Below are positions 6,766-15,644 of a DNA stretch of 64,000 nt, piece by piece. The notes below the pieces were generated by a model. That model had not been told where the DNA came from. It saw nothing but the letters and a program-made list of their open reading frames with translations, and ran no database searches. How positions within the stretch are numbered: the first letter of the stretch is position 1; each line of letters opens with the position of its first letter. The stretch comes from an uncultured Hydrogenophaga sp. Lineage in GTDB: Bacteria; Pseudomonadota; Gammaproteobacteria; Burkholderiales; Burkholderiaceae_C. Location of the stretch: assembly GCF_958439165.1 (NCBI RefSeq), contig NZ_OY288124.1, positions 62,001 to 126,000 on the forward strand, given 5' to 3'. The translations under genes and the position numbers were made by a program.

Positions 6766-7941
6766 ATGAACCGCATTTCGTCATCGCCCTCATCGGAGCT
6801 GTTCACCAACGGCCACCTCGCCGCAGCCCGGGGCCGGGTGTCCGACCGACCATCCGGTCAGCTTCGCGGCCGCTCGGTGTCGATCGGTCCCGGCAACAGC
6901 TTGCCGGTGTTCCCGCATGACCCGCCCCAGGCATTCCGGATCCAGACCGACGGCCATGTGGTCGAGGGCAGGACCGACAACCGGGTGCGAGCGGATGTAT
7001 CGCAGCCGGCCTCGCCGCCCACCGACATCCTTCGGCGCGCCGGGAATCTGGGGGTGCTCAAGGAAGTTCAGGACACGGCGGCCTCCCTGGTGTCCGAATG
7101 GCGGCGTGGCGGTGCAGCCCCGGAGCGTCCACAGGCGCTCAAACGGTCCGCTGTCCGCTACCTGGCCCTGCGGCTGGCAGAAAGCTGTCTGGAGCACGGC
7201 GCCGATGACGAGTCGGTCGCACGCTGGCTGGGGGTGGATCTGCCGCGGGTCGACCGGCGTCGGTTGCCCGGCATCCAGCATGAACTGCGGGAACTCGAGA
7301 ACTCACCCGACGGGACCGTGGCGCTGGGCACGTTCCACGCGGGGGTCGAACCCGATGCCCATGCGTTCGTCGCCACCTACCTGGAGCAGATCCAGCACGT
7401 CCGGTCCATCGGTGGCCGACTGCTGCTGCTGATCAAGCGCCATGCCCTGGCCGAGCTGGCGAACGTCGTGCGGCAGCTGCTGGTCGTGCTGCGCCACGAC
7501 GTCGAGGCCGCCACCCCCTCCCGAGACCCGCGCTGGCTGGCCGATGTCCTGCACGACATCGGCCACATGCACCTCACCAACACGCTGATCGACCAGCTGC
7601 AGGCCCTTCAGCGGTTCATGGAGGGCCGGCAGAACCCGCTGCAGCGCCATCCCATGGACATGCGGGCACTGCTCACCGAACTGATGGGCTTGATCGAGCA
7701 GGCTTCGGCCGTGCCCAGCCAGATCGAACGGCTGGTCGACGCGACCGGCCTGGCCGAAACGGCCGAGCGGATACAGCTGCTGGTCGGCCTGAACCTCATC
7801 CTGCGCAACATGCCGGCACGGCTCTTTGCCGCTGAGCAGCATCAGGTCCTGCTGGTGGGTTGCGTGCAGCATTGTCTCGACCAGATGATCGAGAGCGAGG
7901 AATCGGCCGTCGACCTGATCCCGCCGGAGGCTCTACCGTGA
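6766..7941 (+). CDS. sctW: T3SS gatekeeper SctW (YopN/TyeA fusion type, HrpJ/InvE family)
   Basis: This 391-residue protein has a Ser/Pro-rich, probably unstructured N-terminus that would carry the secretion signal and chaperone-binding site. An HrpJ/YopN-like helical domain spans about 75-260 ('LGVLKEVQDTAASLVSEWRR'), and a C-terminal TyeA-like region about 290-391 ('LLTELMGLIEQASAVPSQIE', 'LILRNMPARLFAAEQHQVLL'). In Yersinia yopN and tyeA are separate genes; here they form one chain, as in Bordetella BopN. SctW blocks effector export until host contact and ranks translocators before effectors. It is the first gene of the plus-strand operon, and its stop overlaps the next start as GTGA. Confidence 0.85.
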   Translation: MNRISSSPSSELFTNGHLAAARGRVSDRPSGQLRGRSVSIGPGNSLPVFPHDPPQAFRIQTDGHVVEGRTDNRVRADVSQPASPPTDILRRAGNLGVLKEVQDTAASLVSEWRRGGAAPERPQALKRSAVRYLALRLAESCLEHGADDESVARWLGVDLPRVDRRRLPGIQHELRELENSPDGTVALGTFHAGVEPDAHAFVATYLEQIQHVRSIGGRLLLLIKRHALAELANVVRQLLVVLRHDVEAATPSRDPRWLADVLHDIGHMHLTNTLIDQLQALQRFMEGRQNPLQRHPMDMRALLTELMGLIEQASAVPSQIERLVDATGLAETAERIQLLVGLNLILRNMPARLFAAEQHQVLLVGCVQHCLDQMIESEESAVDLIPPEALP

Positions 7942-8339
7942 GGCCACCTTCCAGCGTCGAGGTCGAACGCGTCCTGGAGACGCTGGGGCAGTCCTGCGGG
8001 CTTGGCCCTCTGCAGCTCGACGAGCACCGGCAGCTTGTCCTGGACCTGGAACCGGGCAACCAGGTGCTGCTGATCCAGGACCTCGAGGACGGCAGTGGCC
8101 GTGGCCTGATGGTGGCGGTGTCCGGCCCCTGCAACTGGCTCCGGCCCGAACTCTGCTTCCAGCTGCTGCAAAAGGCCGACTTCCGTCAGCACGGAACACA
8201 ACCTCCCCGCTGGATCTGGAACAACGGCCGGCTGTGGGCGTCGATCCGCCTGCCCCATGCCGGCCTGCTGGCGGCTGGCCTGGAACAGGTCATCCACCGC
8301 CTGTGCGGAGAGCTCGATGCCGTCGCCGACCCGACTTGA
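7938..8339 (+). CDS. Class I T3SS chaperone (SycN-like, CesT fold)
   Basis: This 133-residue protein starts at GTG 7938, which overlaps the sctW stop (GTGA). The pattern is a CesT/SycE chaperone: first helix 'EVERVLETLGQSCGLGPLQL', a strand pair 'QLVLDLEPGNQVLLIQDLED', strands 'GLMVAVSGPC', and a last helix 'LLAAGLEQVIHRLCGELDAV'. Its position between sctW and sctX equals that of sycN in Yersinia (yopN-tyeA-sycN-yscX-yscY-lcrD), where SycN with YscB binds YopN. The inferred client is therefore SctW. The 3' end overlaps sctX by 23 bp in another frame. Confidence 0.75.
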   Translation: MRPPSSVEVERVLETLGQSCGLGPLQLDEHRQLVLDLEPGNQVLLIQDLEDGSGRGLMVAVSGPCNWLRPELCFQLLQKADFRQHGTQPPRWIWNNGRLWASIRLPHAGLLAAGLEQVIHRLCGELDAVADPT

Positions 8340-8748
8340 CCCGCGCAGTCCCGGCAGCCTCCGGCCCGATGGCCGGATGCTCATCGACCACGGCATCGAG
8401 CAGGTGGTGCACCTGCCTGCGGACGCCGCACAACGCACGGAGCTCTACCAGGGCTCCGACCTGTCGCCCGCCAGCAAGGGCAACGCCGAATGGCTGGCCG
8501 GCCTGTATCCGGACAACGGCATCGACGCCTTCCTCGCCGCTTCACTGGATCTGCCGATCGAGGGTCACCTGCTGCGGGCGCCGGTATTCAACAGCCTGCT
8601 CGATCAGGTCATGACCGACCTGGAATCGCTGCACGGTGCCGGTCACCCCGCCGGACTGCAGATCTCGGCGGCACTCGACGTGCTGCGCTCGCAAGCCGAT
8701 CTCCGGGACCTGCTGACCCGCTACCGCAACGCACTGCTGGAGGCTTGA
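8317..8748 (+). CDS. sctX: T3SS early-secretion protein SctX (YscX family)
   Basis: This 143-residue protein was recognised by position and by the family-typical N-terminal 'GIEQVVHLP' and C-terminal block 'LPIEGHLLRAPVFNSLLDQV' to 'LRDLLTRYRNALLEA'. In Yersinia YscX is an early substrate bound by YscY and is needed to begin needle export through SctV. SctX occurs only in Ysc-type systems, so it is a good lineage marker. The start is ATG 8317, 23 bp inside the chaperone gene; a longer frame from 8257 reads the chaperone out of frame. sctY follows after 4 bp. Confidence 0.8.
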   Translation: MPSPTRLDPRSPGSLRPDGRMLIDHGIEQVVHLPADAAQRTELYQGSDLSPASKGNAEWLAGLYPDNGIDAFLAASLDLPIEGHLLRAPVFNSLLDQVMTDLESLHGAGHPAGLQISAALDVLRSQADLRDLLTRYRNALLEA

Positions 8749-8752
8749 AGCC

Positions 8753-9103
8753 ATGACCCGACCGTCACACGATGCGCTCCACGTGCTGCGCCTGCTGGGG
8801 CACCTGATGGTGAACCAAGGCAACGCCGCGCACGGCATGACCCTGCTTCAGGCGGTCGAGGCGCTGCAGCCGGGTGACCGCTGGACACGCCGCGCGCTGG
8901 CACGGGCCTGCCTGGTCGCCGGCCGGCCGGCAGAGGGGCTGAAGGTGGTCCAGCTGATGCAGCGCGACGGCGATGCACCAGCACTCACCTGCCTGCTGGA
9001 GGGGCAGGCCCTGCAGGGGCTCGGTCGCCACACCGATGCCTACCGGGCCTACCGGGAGTTCCTGCGGCTGCGGGCGGCCCGACCGGAAGGAGCCGCCGCA
9101 TGA
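8753..9103 (+). CDS. sctY: T3SS chaperone SctY (YscY family, TPR-like)
   Basis: This 116-residue all-helical protein has three TPR-like helix pairs ('LRLLGHLMVNQGNAAHGMTL', 'WTRRALARACLVAGRPAEGL', 'LLEGQALQGLGRHTDAYRAY'), matching the YscY/class II chaperone fold. YscY binds YscX, and the pair docks on the SctV cytosolic domain. The genes X, Y and V are adjacent here, with sctY and sctV overlapping by 4 bp (ATGA), which fits a shared complex. Length agrees with Yersinia YscY (114 residues). Confidence 0.78.
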   Translation: MTRPSHDALHVLRLLGHLMVNQGNAAHGMTLLQAVEALQPGDRWTRRALARACLVAGRPAEGLKVVQLMQRDGDAPALTCLLEGQALQGLGRHTDAYRAYREFLRLRAARPEGAAA

Positions 9104-11211
9104 CGGTGACCGAACGGCTCCGGACCGCCCTGCAGTTCATCGTCCAGCGCAACGATCTGGTGCTGGCGGCACTGATCGTCTGCATCATCTTCGCGATGAT
9201 CCTGCCGCTGCCGACCTGGCTGGTCGACGCGCTGATCGCCCTGAACATGTGCATCTCGGCCATCCTGCTGATGGTGGCCATGTACCTGCCTTCACCACTG
9301 GCGTTCTCCTCGTTTCCCTCGGTGCTGCTGGTCACCACGCTCTTCCGGCTGGCGATCAGCATCGCCACGACCCGGCTGATCCTGCTCGACGGCGATGCGG
9401 GCCACATCGTCTACACCTTCGGCAACTTCGTGGTGGGCGGCAATCTGGTAGTGGGTCTGGTGGTGTTCCTGATCCTCACCATCGTGCAGTTCATCGTGAT
9501 CACCAAAGGGGCGGAACGGGTGGCCGAGGTCAGCGCCCGCTTCTCGCTCGACGCGATGCCGGGCAAACAGATGTCGATCGACGGCGACATGCGGGCCGGT
9601 GCCATCAACATGGACGAAGCCCGCCGGCGCCGCACCCTGGTCGAGAAGGAGAGCCAGCTCTATGGTTCCATGGACGGGGCCATGAAGTTCGTCAAGGGCG
9701 ATGCGATTGCGGGTCTGGTGATCGTGGCGGTCAACCTGCTCGGCGGCATCACCATCGGCACCCTGCAGAAGGGCATGAGTGCGGGCGAGGCGATGCAGGT
9801 GTATTCCATCCTGACCATCGGTGACGGCCTCATCTCGCAGATTCCGGCCCTGTTCATCTCGATTGCCGCCGGCATCATCGTCACCCGGGTGACCACGGGC
9901 GACGGCCCGTCCAACGTGGGCCGCGACATCGGCGCACAGGTGCTGTCGCAGCCCAAGGCACTGCTCATCGGCACCGCCGTCATGACCGGGTTTGCGCTGA
10001 TCCCGGGCATGCCCACCCTCACCTTCATGGTGCTGGCCGTGCTGCTCGGTGGCGTGGGTTACACACTGCACAAAGGCGAGACCCGGACCATCGATGCCGA
10101 CACGGGGCAGTCCCGGACGGTGTCGGCACTCGACTTCAACCCCGCGGCCGACCCGAAGTCTCCAGGCACCGGTGCCGGTCAGGACGGCACCAGCTTCCAG
10201 CCCACGGTGCCCCTGATGGTCGACGTCTCTGCCCACCTGGAGTCGAGCTTCTCGGCCAAGCTGCTCAACGACGAACTGGCCAGGGTCCGGCGTGCGCTCT
10301 ACATGGACCTGGGCATCGTGTTCCCGGGTCTGCAGCTGCGCTTCAACCCCCAGCGCACCGACAACGGCTACCTGATCCTGGTCGGCGAGATACCGGTGTC
10401 GCAGGGCGAGCTGCGTCCCGTGCACCTGCTGGTCCGCGAGGGCGCAGAGAACCTGAAGGCGCTGCGGATCCCGTTCGAGGAAGGCGCCCGTTTCCTGCCG
10501 GGCCTGCCCTCGCTGTGGACCCCGGTGGAACGCCAGGGTCTGCTGGTCGAGGCGGGCATTCCGTTCATGGACCCGATGCAGATGCTCAGCTACCACATTG
10601 CCCAGGTACTGCGCCGGCACGCGGCCGAGTTCATCGGCATCCAGGAAACGCGCGCGCTGCTCACCGAATCCGAAGCCCGCTTTCCGGAACTCGTCAAGGA
10701 GGTCGTTCGGGTCATGCCGGTGAACAAGATCGCCGAGATCCTGCAACGGCTGGTGTCCGAGGACATCTCGATCCGCAACATCCGCACCGTGCTGGAGGCC
10801 CTGGTCGAATGGGGGCAGAAGGAGAAGGACCCGGTGCTGCTGACCGAATACGTCCGCATCGGGCTCAAGCGCTACATCAGCCACAAGCATTCGGGCGGGC
10901 AGAACACCCTGGCGGCCTACCTGCTGGCACCGGCCATCGAAGACGAGATCCGTGCCGCGATCCGCCAGACCTCGGGCGGTTCCTACCTCGCGCTGGATCC
11001 CGCAGCGTCACGCCGCATCCTCAATGCCATCAAGGCCGTGCTCGGGCGTCTGGAGGGCAGCAGCCAACGGATCAACCTGCTCACGTCGATGGACATCCGG
11101 CGGTACCTGCGCAAGCTGATCGAGACCGATCTGGCGCAGGTTTCGGTGCTCTCCTACCAGGAGCTCTCGCCTGACATCAACATACAGCCGCTTGCCCGGA
11201 TCGATCCATGA
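9100..11211 (+). CDS. sctV: T3SS major export-gate protein SctV
   Basis: This 703-residue FHIPEP/FlhA/LcrD-family protein has about eight transmembrane helices in residues 18-335. The conserved cytosolic FHIPEP loop includes 'VITKGAERVAEVSARFSLDA' and 'MPGKQMSIDGDMRAGAI'. The large cytosolic nonamer-forming domain runs from about 370 to the end, with 'IPVSQGELRPVHLLVREGAE' and 'VLRRHAAEFIGIQE'. It is the gate driven by proton motive force that receives chaperone-substrate complexes. A strong GAAGGAG site precedes the ATG. It overlaps sctY and sctD by 4 bp each. Length and domain order are normal. Confidence 0.97.
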   Translation: MTVTERLRTALQFIVQRNDLVLAALIVCIIFAMILPLPTWLVDALIALNMCISAILLMVAMYLPSPLAFSSFPSVLLVTTLFRLAISIATTRLILLDGDAGHIVYTFGNFVVGGNLVVGLVVFLILTIVQFIVITKGAERVAEVSARFSLDAMPGKQMSIDGDMRAGAINMDEARRRRTLVEKESQLYGSMDGAMKFVKGDAIAGLVIVAVNLLGGITIGTLQKGMSAGEAMQVYSILTIGDGLISQIPALFISIAAGIIVTRVTTGDGPSNVGRDIGAQVLSQPKALLIGTAVMTGFALIPGMPTLTFMVLAVLLGGVGYTLHKGETRTIDADTGQSRTVSALDFNPAADPKSPGTGAGQDGTSFQPTVPLMVDVSAHLESSFSAKLLNDELARVRRALYMDLGIVFPGLQLRFNPQRTDNGYLILVGEIPVSQGELRPVHLLVREGAENLKALRIPFEEGARFLPGLPSLWTPVERQGLLVEAGIPFMDPMQMLSYHIAQVLRRHAAEFIGIQETRALLTESEARFPELVKEVVRVMPVNKIAEILQRLVSEDISIRNIRTVLEALVEWGQKEKDPVLLTEYVRIGLKRYISHKHSGGQNTLAAYLLAPAIEDEIRAAIRQTSGGSYLALDPAASRRILNAIKAVLGRLEGSSQRINLLTSMDIRRYLRKLIETDLAQVSVLSYQELSPDINIQPLARIDP

Positions 11212-12581
11212 CCCCGGATGCCCTTGCCCCCACCGAGACGCCGACGAGGCCGGTCTCTGCCGACATCGAACTGCGCGTCCTGCAGGGCCCCCAGGCCGGC
11301 TGCAGGCTCGCCATCGCACCCCACCAGAGCTATTGCCTGGGCTCGGCCGACGAGTGCTCCGTGGTGCTGGTGGGACAGCATGTGCAACCGGAACACGCCG
11401 AACTGCAGGTACAGGCCGACATGGTCGAGATCAGACCGATCGGCGGATCGGTGTGGGTCGACGGCAACGAGCTGCCGAGAGAAGGGGAGCTGTGGGAACT
11501 GGGGTCGGTCTTCCTGGTGGGTCGGGTGGCGCTGTGCGTGGACGAGGTCGGCATGCCCTGGCCCTCCGAGGAGGTGATCGCAGCCAGCGCTGCGCTGGCA
11601 CTGCAGGGAGCGGCCGCGGCGGGGGAGCTGGAGTCCGGCTTCGGCGGCGACGACATGGACGATCCCGACGATACGGACGAAGACCCCGAGTCCATGCTGG
11701 ACGATGACGATCTCCCCGATGCTTCTCCCGCGCCCAACCGGCCCGACACGGTCAGCGGGACCGCGCCACCGGCCGATCGCCCGGCGTTGCCGGAGGGGGC
11801 TCCGTCTGCGCGGCCGGATCGCACCCTGCTGCTGCTGGTCGGTTCCGGCCTGGCCTTGCTGGGCGCCATGGCGGCGACAGCCTGGATCGGCTCGATAAAG
11901 CCGCCGACCCTGCCGGATGCACCGGTAGCTGTCGTGGCGGCACCAGACCCCATCGACCCGGCACCCCCCGACCCCACCGCCTCGGCCCCTTTACCGCCCG
12001 AGCGGGTTGCCGAGCAGCTCGACGCCCTGGTTCGGCAACTGAATGTTCCCGGCCGGATCTCTGCACGCTGGACGCTGGAGCCGGAAGGTCCTCGGTTGCG
12101 CATTGCCACGACCGACACGGCACAGTCGGCCGACTTGCTGGCACGCGTCGAAGCGATGCGCGATGAGACCGGTCCGGTGGCGGTGATCCTGGTCGAACCC
12201 GCCGACATGGCCGCCCGTTTCCGCGAAGCCCTGCAGGCCGGCCATCTGCAACGCAAGTTCATGGCGGACCCTGCCGACCCCCATCAGCTCACCTACAAGG
12301 CGTCCCTGAGCCTGGAGGAGATCCCTGCCTGGGAGCGCCTGTTCCTGTCGTTCACGCAAGCACACGGGGACGTTCCCCCCATCTCGGTCCTGGTCAACAC
12401 CGACCTGGACCGCCTCGGCAGCCGGATCGGATCGGTGGTGGGGGGGACGTTCCCCTACATCGTGACGCCGGAGGGCCATCGGATCGCACCGGGCGGATCG
12501 CTCATGGGGCGTACGGTGGCGTCAGTGCAGATCGGCGAGATCGTCTTTGCCGACGGTGTCCGCTACCGCCTCACCCCTTGA
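11208..12581 (+). CDS. sctD: T3SS inner-membrane ring protein SctD (FHA domain)
   Basis: This 457-residue bitopic protein has an N-terminal FHA-like domain at about 18-115 ('YCLGSADECSVVLVGQHVQP'), a very acidic linker at 148-168 that is mostly Asp, one transmembrane helix at about 206-228, a Pro-rich stretch (about 245-262) and periplasmic ring-building modules (from about 270) ending in 'VRYRLTP'. SctD forms the outer inner-membrane ring and connects to the secretin SctC; its FHA domain contacts SctK/SctQ pods. The ATG overlaps the sctV stop by 4 bp. The Asp-rich linker is an odd insertion between FHA and membrane segment. Confidence 0.88.
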   Translation: MTPDALAPTETPTRPVSADIELRVLQGPQAGCRLAIAPHQSYCLGSADECSVVLVGQHVQPEHAELQVQADMVEIRPIGGSVWVDGNELPREGELWELGSVFLVGRVALCVDEVGMPWPSEEVIAASAALALQGAAAAGELESGFGGDDMDDPDDTDEDPESMLDDDDLPDASPAPNRPDTVSGTAPPADRPALPEGAPSARPDRTLLLLVGSGLALLGAMAATAWIGSIKPPTLPDAPVAVVAAPDPIDPAPPDPTASAPLPPERVAEQLDALVRQLNVPGRISARWTLEPEGPRLRIATTDTAQSADLLARVEAMRDETGPVAVILVEPADMAARFREALQAGHLQRKFMADPADPHQLTYKASLSLEEIPAWERLFLSFTQAHGDVPPISVLVNTDLDRLGSRIGSVVGGTFPYIVTPEGHRIAPGGSLMGRTVASVQIGEIVFADGVRYRLTP

Positions 12582-12591
12582 GGATTTCGTG

Positions 12592-12864
12592 ATGACCCAA
12601 ATCACTTCCAACGATAGCGTCGACCTTGCCCATCGTTTCCTGAGCGATCCGAGCGGGGACGAACTCCGGACGGACCTGGCGCGGTTGACCGACCTGAAGT
12701 TTCACCTGGAGTCGAGCCTGCGCAAGCCGTCGAGCAAGCAGGTCCACCGCTCCAACGAAGCCGCGCTGCAAGCCGTGGCGGCCGCTCTGGAAACGCTGAA
12801 GGCAGTGGCCCGCCTCTGGGTCCTGAAGTACCGGGCAGGAGGCGAAGAAGCAAGACCCCGATAA
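12592..12864 (+). CDS. Small helical protein, probable YscE-like needle co-chaperone
   Basis: This 90-residue protein starts at ATG 12592, 10 bp after sctD. It is predicted to form two helices ('ELRTDLARLTDLKFHLESSL' and 'NEAALQAVAAALETLKAVAR') joined by a polar loop with Lys/Ser. That is the helical-hairpin pattern of YscE/SsaE-type co-chaperones, which hold the needle subunit in solution together with SctG. In Yersinia yscE follows yscD, as here. Sequence identity is too low to be sure by eye. No SctG-like TPR gene is seen nearby. Confidence 0.5.
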   Translation: MTQITSNDSVDLAHRFLSDPSGDELRTDLARLTDLKFHLESSLRKPSSKQVHRSNEAALQAVAAALETLKAVARLWVLKYRAGGEEARPR

Positions 12865-12909
12865 GGGCTCCAGCCCGGGACTGTCCCGGCCCACCTGCGG
12901 AGGAATGAA

Positions 12910-15501
12910 ATGAGCACGTCCATCAGTTCAGGTCCGAAAAGACAGCTGCGCCTGCGGCAGCCCCGCAGTAGGACCGATCCACTGGAGTCGAACGACCGGC
13001 GGGACGCCAGCGCTCCCCGCCCCGGGCGCGAACACAGCCTCACCCAGGAAGCCCGGCGAAAGAGGACGGATGCAGCACACATCACACGCATGATGCTGCC
13101 CAACGCGCCCGTCAAGGTGGCTGCCGCTCCGCTGTACCGACGCACCGGCGCGGCCACCAGCTACGGGCTGATCGCAGGCTCTGCTGCCACCCGCCTGATC
13201 AGCCTGCCCGGAGAATCGCTCAGTGCAGCCGGTCCGCTGCTGGCCATGGTCTTCCTGGGCCTGGTGGCGCTGGATGCCAACTACACCCGCCAGGGCGGCA
13301 TCAACCAGAACCGTGCTGCGGCCGACGCCCATGCCAAGCTGAAGGCAGCACAGGAATCACTGGCCGCCATGACCGACCTGCCCGAACAGCTGCGTCAGCA
13401 GAAACAGCAGGAGCTCGCAGAGGACATGAGCAAATGGCTGCATGAGCATCCAGCGCTGCGCCGGCAGGTCATGACGGCCTGCGACACGCTGGTGGACATC
13501 GACAACCACGCCCGGACCGCAGCGGCCAACACGGCCAAGGTGCAGATCCACCAGGCGGACCTCGCCTCGTGGCGTGCGGCCATGGAACAGCGACTGGAAC
13601 GCCTGCGCAAACGACTGGGCCGGCATCAGACCAAACGCCTGCAGCGCAGGATCGGTGAGCTGGAAGACCGCATCCGCATGTACGACACGCTGGGCCCGGA
13701 AGCGCTGAAAGCCGTTTATGTGAATCTGTCGGCGACCCAGGCCAAACAGGTTCGCGATGTCTACCTCTACAGCGTGGCCGCAGCCACGGCCGGCCCTGCC
13801 CAGGTCATCTCTGCCGTCAACACGTTCGGCCAGATCGCGGGTACCGTGGCCGCGCCCGCAGAAGCCATGATGTCGGCCATGGGACTGGGCCTGATCGCTT
13901 CCGGCGTGTCGGTCTTTTCCAACTACATCGATGGCTGGAAGGATGCGCCCCGGGAACTCAAACGGGCCTCCCACGCCAAGCACCTGACCCAGCTGCAGAT
14001 GTCGGCTCTGGCCGACGCCCAGAGCCGTGCAGCCAGCGTCGCAGCGACAGCCGATGGGCCTGCCGGCATGGAGCGGAAGGCCACCGAGAAAGCGCTGGGC
14101 GCCATGATGCGCAACCGTGTCCGCCGCCACCAGGAATTCCACCGTCTGACCAATCAGGCGTGGATCCGCCGGATAAAAGGCTGGATAGGGGCGCCGCTTG
14201 GCATATTGAACGGCCTCTCGACCCTGGCTTCCATCGGGGTGGCGGCTGCAGCCGTGACAGCCGGCATCTTGACCATGGGTTACATCGCCATACCGCTGGC
14301 GGTGGCTGGCATCGGCCTGACGGTGTTCTTTGTCGCGAGCGTGTCCAACATGATCCTGTTCCAGCGCAAACAGAAGGACGCCATGCGGGTGGACGAAGCG
14401 GTCGCACGGCTGTTCATGGCCAACCACTCCCGGGAAAGTCTGATGAAAGTGATGGCCAGTCAAAAACCGTCGTTCAAGATCGACACCGACCGGATGAACG
14501 CACTCCAGCTGTCGGATCGTGTGCGCAAAGCGTTGCAGAAGCGCCTGGAGCAGATCAGGCAGAAGCCGGCGCTGCTGCAGTCCAACCCCTACCTGGGCGC
14601 GCTCGTCATGGCCGATCAATGGCTGAAACAGCTGACCATGGCCGCCCCGGAGGCGGCTGACGCCACCCTCACGGAATTGCCCCGGCGGCTCGGCGTCCCG
14701 GAGGTACAGATCATGCGCATCCGGGCCATGATCCGGACCGGCCAGCCAACCGAACAGGTCACCGCCGCGGCGCAAAAGGCTCTGCTGGCATCGATCGAGC
14801 TGGAGCTCAAGATCCACGACACCCTGCATCCGGATACCGAGAAGGACTCGGCAACCCCCGTCATCACAACAGACCGGAGCACCCTGGACAACCGGCCACT
14901 GCGAGCCTGGGAAGCCATCGACGACTCTCCGACCCGGCCTGGCAGCCTCGACTCCTGGGAGGCGCGAGCGGCCAGTTCAAGCCCGAGCAACCGTCCGGTC
15001 TCCTCGATCTCCACGCACAAGCCCCTGCAAGCCCGGGACATCCAGAAATGGCTCGGCCCGCTGACATATGCTGCGGTGCCGGCACGGACCACCTCTGCCA
15101 TTCACACCATCGAAAGCCAGGCCTGGTCGCTCGTCTGGACCACCATCAAGGAAGACAGCCGCCCGGGCCGCAGCCGCCCGGGCGGCCGCTGGCGCCGAGC
15201 GAACGAGGTGCTGGCGCAATGGGACAAGGACCAAATCCACCAGGCCAAGCGCCAGCAGCGCATCCGGCAGCAATTGAAGGAGCGCATCGAGGAGACGATC
15301 CGACTGCAGTCGTTGCCGGCCATCGAGGTGACCGACAAGTTCCTCGACCGCATCCTGTCGGCGGCTTCCCTCCAGGCCGAGGCAATAGGCCGGTCCCTGC
15401 CAGTCGACACCGGACCGGACGCTTCGGCCCTGACACCCGCCGTGCGCCAGCATTACAGCGACGTCGGCCAGCTGGCCCGGCAACTCACCACCGGACCATG
15501 A
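12910..15501 (+). CDS. Unrecognised 863-residue protein in the T3SS operon; candidate secreted effector or translocator
   Basis: I do not recognise this protein. A clear GGAGG site precedes ATG 12910, and it lies between the YscE-like gene and the needle gene on the same strand. The first 60 residues are polar, Ser/Arg/Pro-rich and poor in acidic residues, as in many type III secretion signals. Hydrophobic segments lie at about 104-121, 284-340 (amphipathic) and 426-480 (two adjacent membrane-spanning stretches, 'GVAAAAVTAGILTMGYIAIP' then 'LTVFFVASVSNMILF'). Charged helical regions at 212-255 and 770-800 could form coiled coils. A Ser/Thr/Pro-rich linker spans 640-705. There is no N-terminal Sec signal. 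It could be a translocon component, a membrane-inserting effector or a structural protein. Confidence 0.7.
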   Translation: MSTSISSGPKRQLRLRQPRSRTDPLESNDRRDASAPRPGREHSLTQEARRKRTDAAHITRMMLPNAPVKVAAAPLYRRTGAATSYGLIAGSAATRLISLPGESLSAAGPLLAMVFLGLVALDANYTRQGGINQNRAAADAHAKLKAAQESLAAMTDLPEQLRQQKQQELAEDMSKWLHEHPALRRQVMTACDTLVDIDNHARTAAANTAKVQIHQADLASWRAAMEQRLERLRKRLGRHQTKRLQRRIGELEDRIRMYDTLGPEALKAVYVNLSATQAKQVRDVYLYSVAAATAGPAQVISAVNTFGQIAGTVAAPAEAMMSAMGLGLIASGVSVFSNYIDGWKDAPRELKRASHAKHLTQLQMSALADAQSRAASVAATADGPAGMERKATEKALGAMMRNRVRRHQEFHRLTNQAWIRRIKGWIGAPLGILNGLSTLASIGVAAAAVTAGILTMGYIAIPLAVAGIGLTVFFVASVSNMILFQRKQKDAMRVDEAVARLFMANHSRESLMKVMASQKPSFKIDTDRMNALQLSDRVRKALQKRLEQIRQKPALLQSNPYLGALVMADQWLKQLTMAAPEAADATLTELPRRLGVPEVQIMRIRAMIRTGQPTEQVTAAAQKALLASIELELKIHDTLHPDTEKDSATPVITTDRSTLDNRPLRAWEAIDDSPTRPGSLDSWEARAASSSPSNRPVSSISTHKPLQARDIQKWLGPLTYAAVPARTTSAIHTIESQAWSLVWTTIKEDSRPGRSRPGGRWRRANEVLAQWDKDQIHQAKRQQRIRQQLKERIEETIRLQSLPAIEVTDKFLDRILSAASLQAEAIGRSLPVDTGPDASALTPAVRQHYSDVGQLARQLTTGP

Positions 15502-15644
15502 TGCTCTCGCCCCGGTTGGATGCAGCTGCCTGCCGCTGGTCCGGTGAATGGATCATCCGCCCTCCGATCCATCACCCATCAGCCGGATGAAGCCGCTACC
15601 GCCGGCCTCACCCATCGACCGACCCCACACACAAAGGAACCCAG

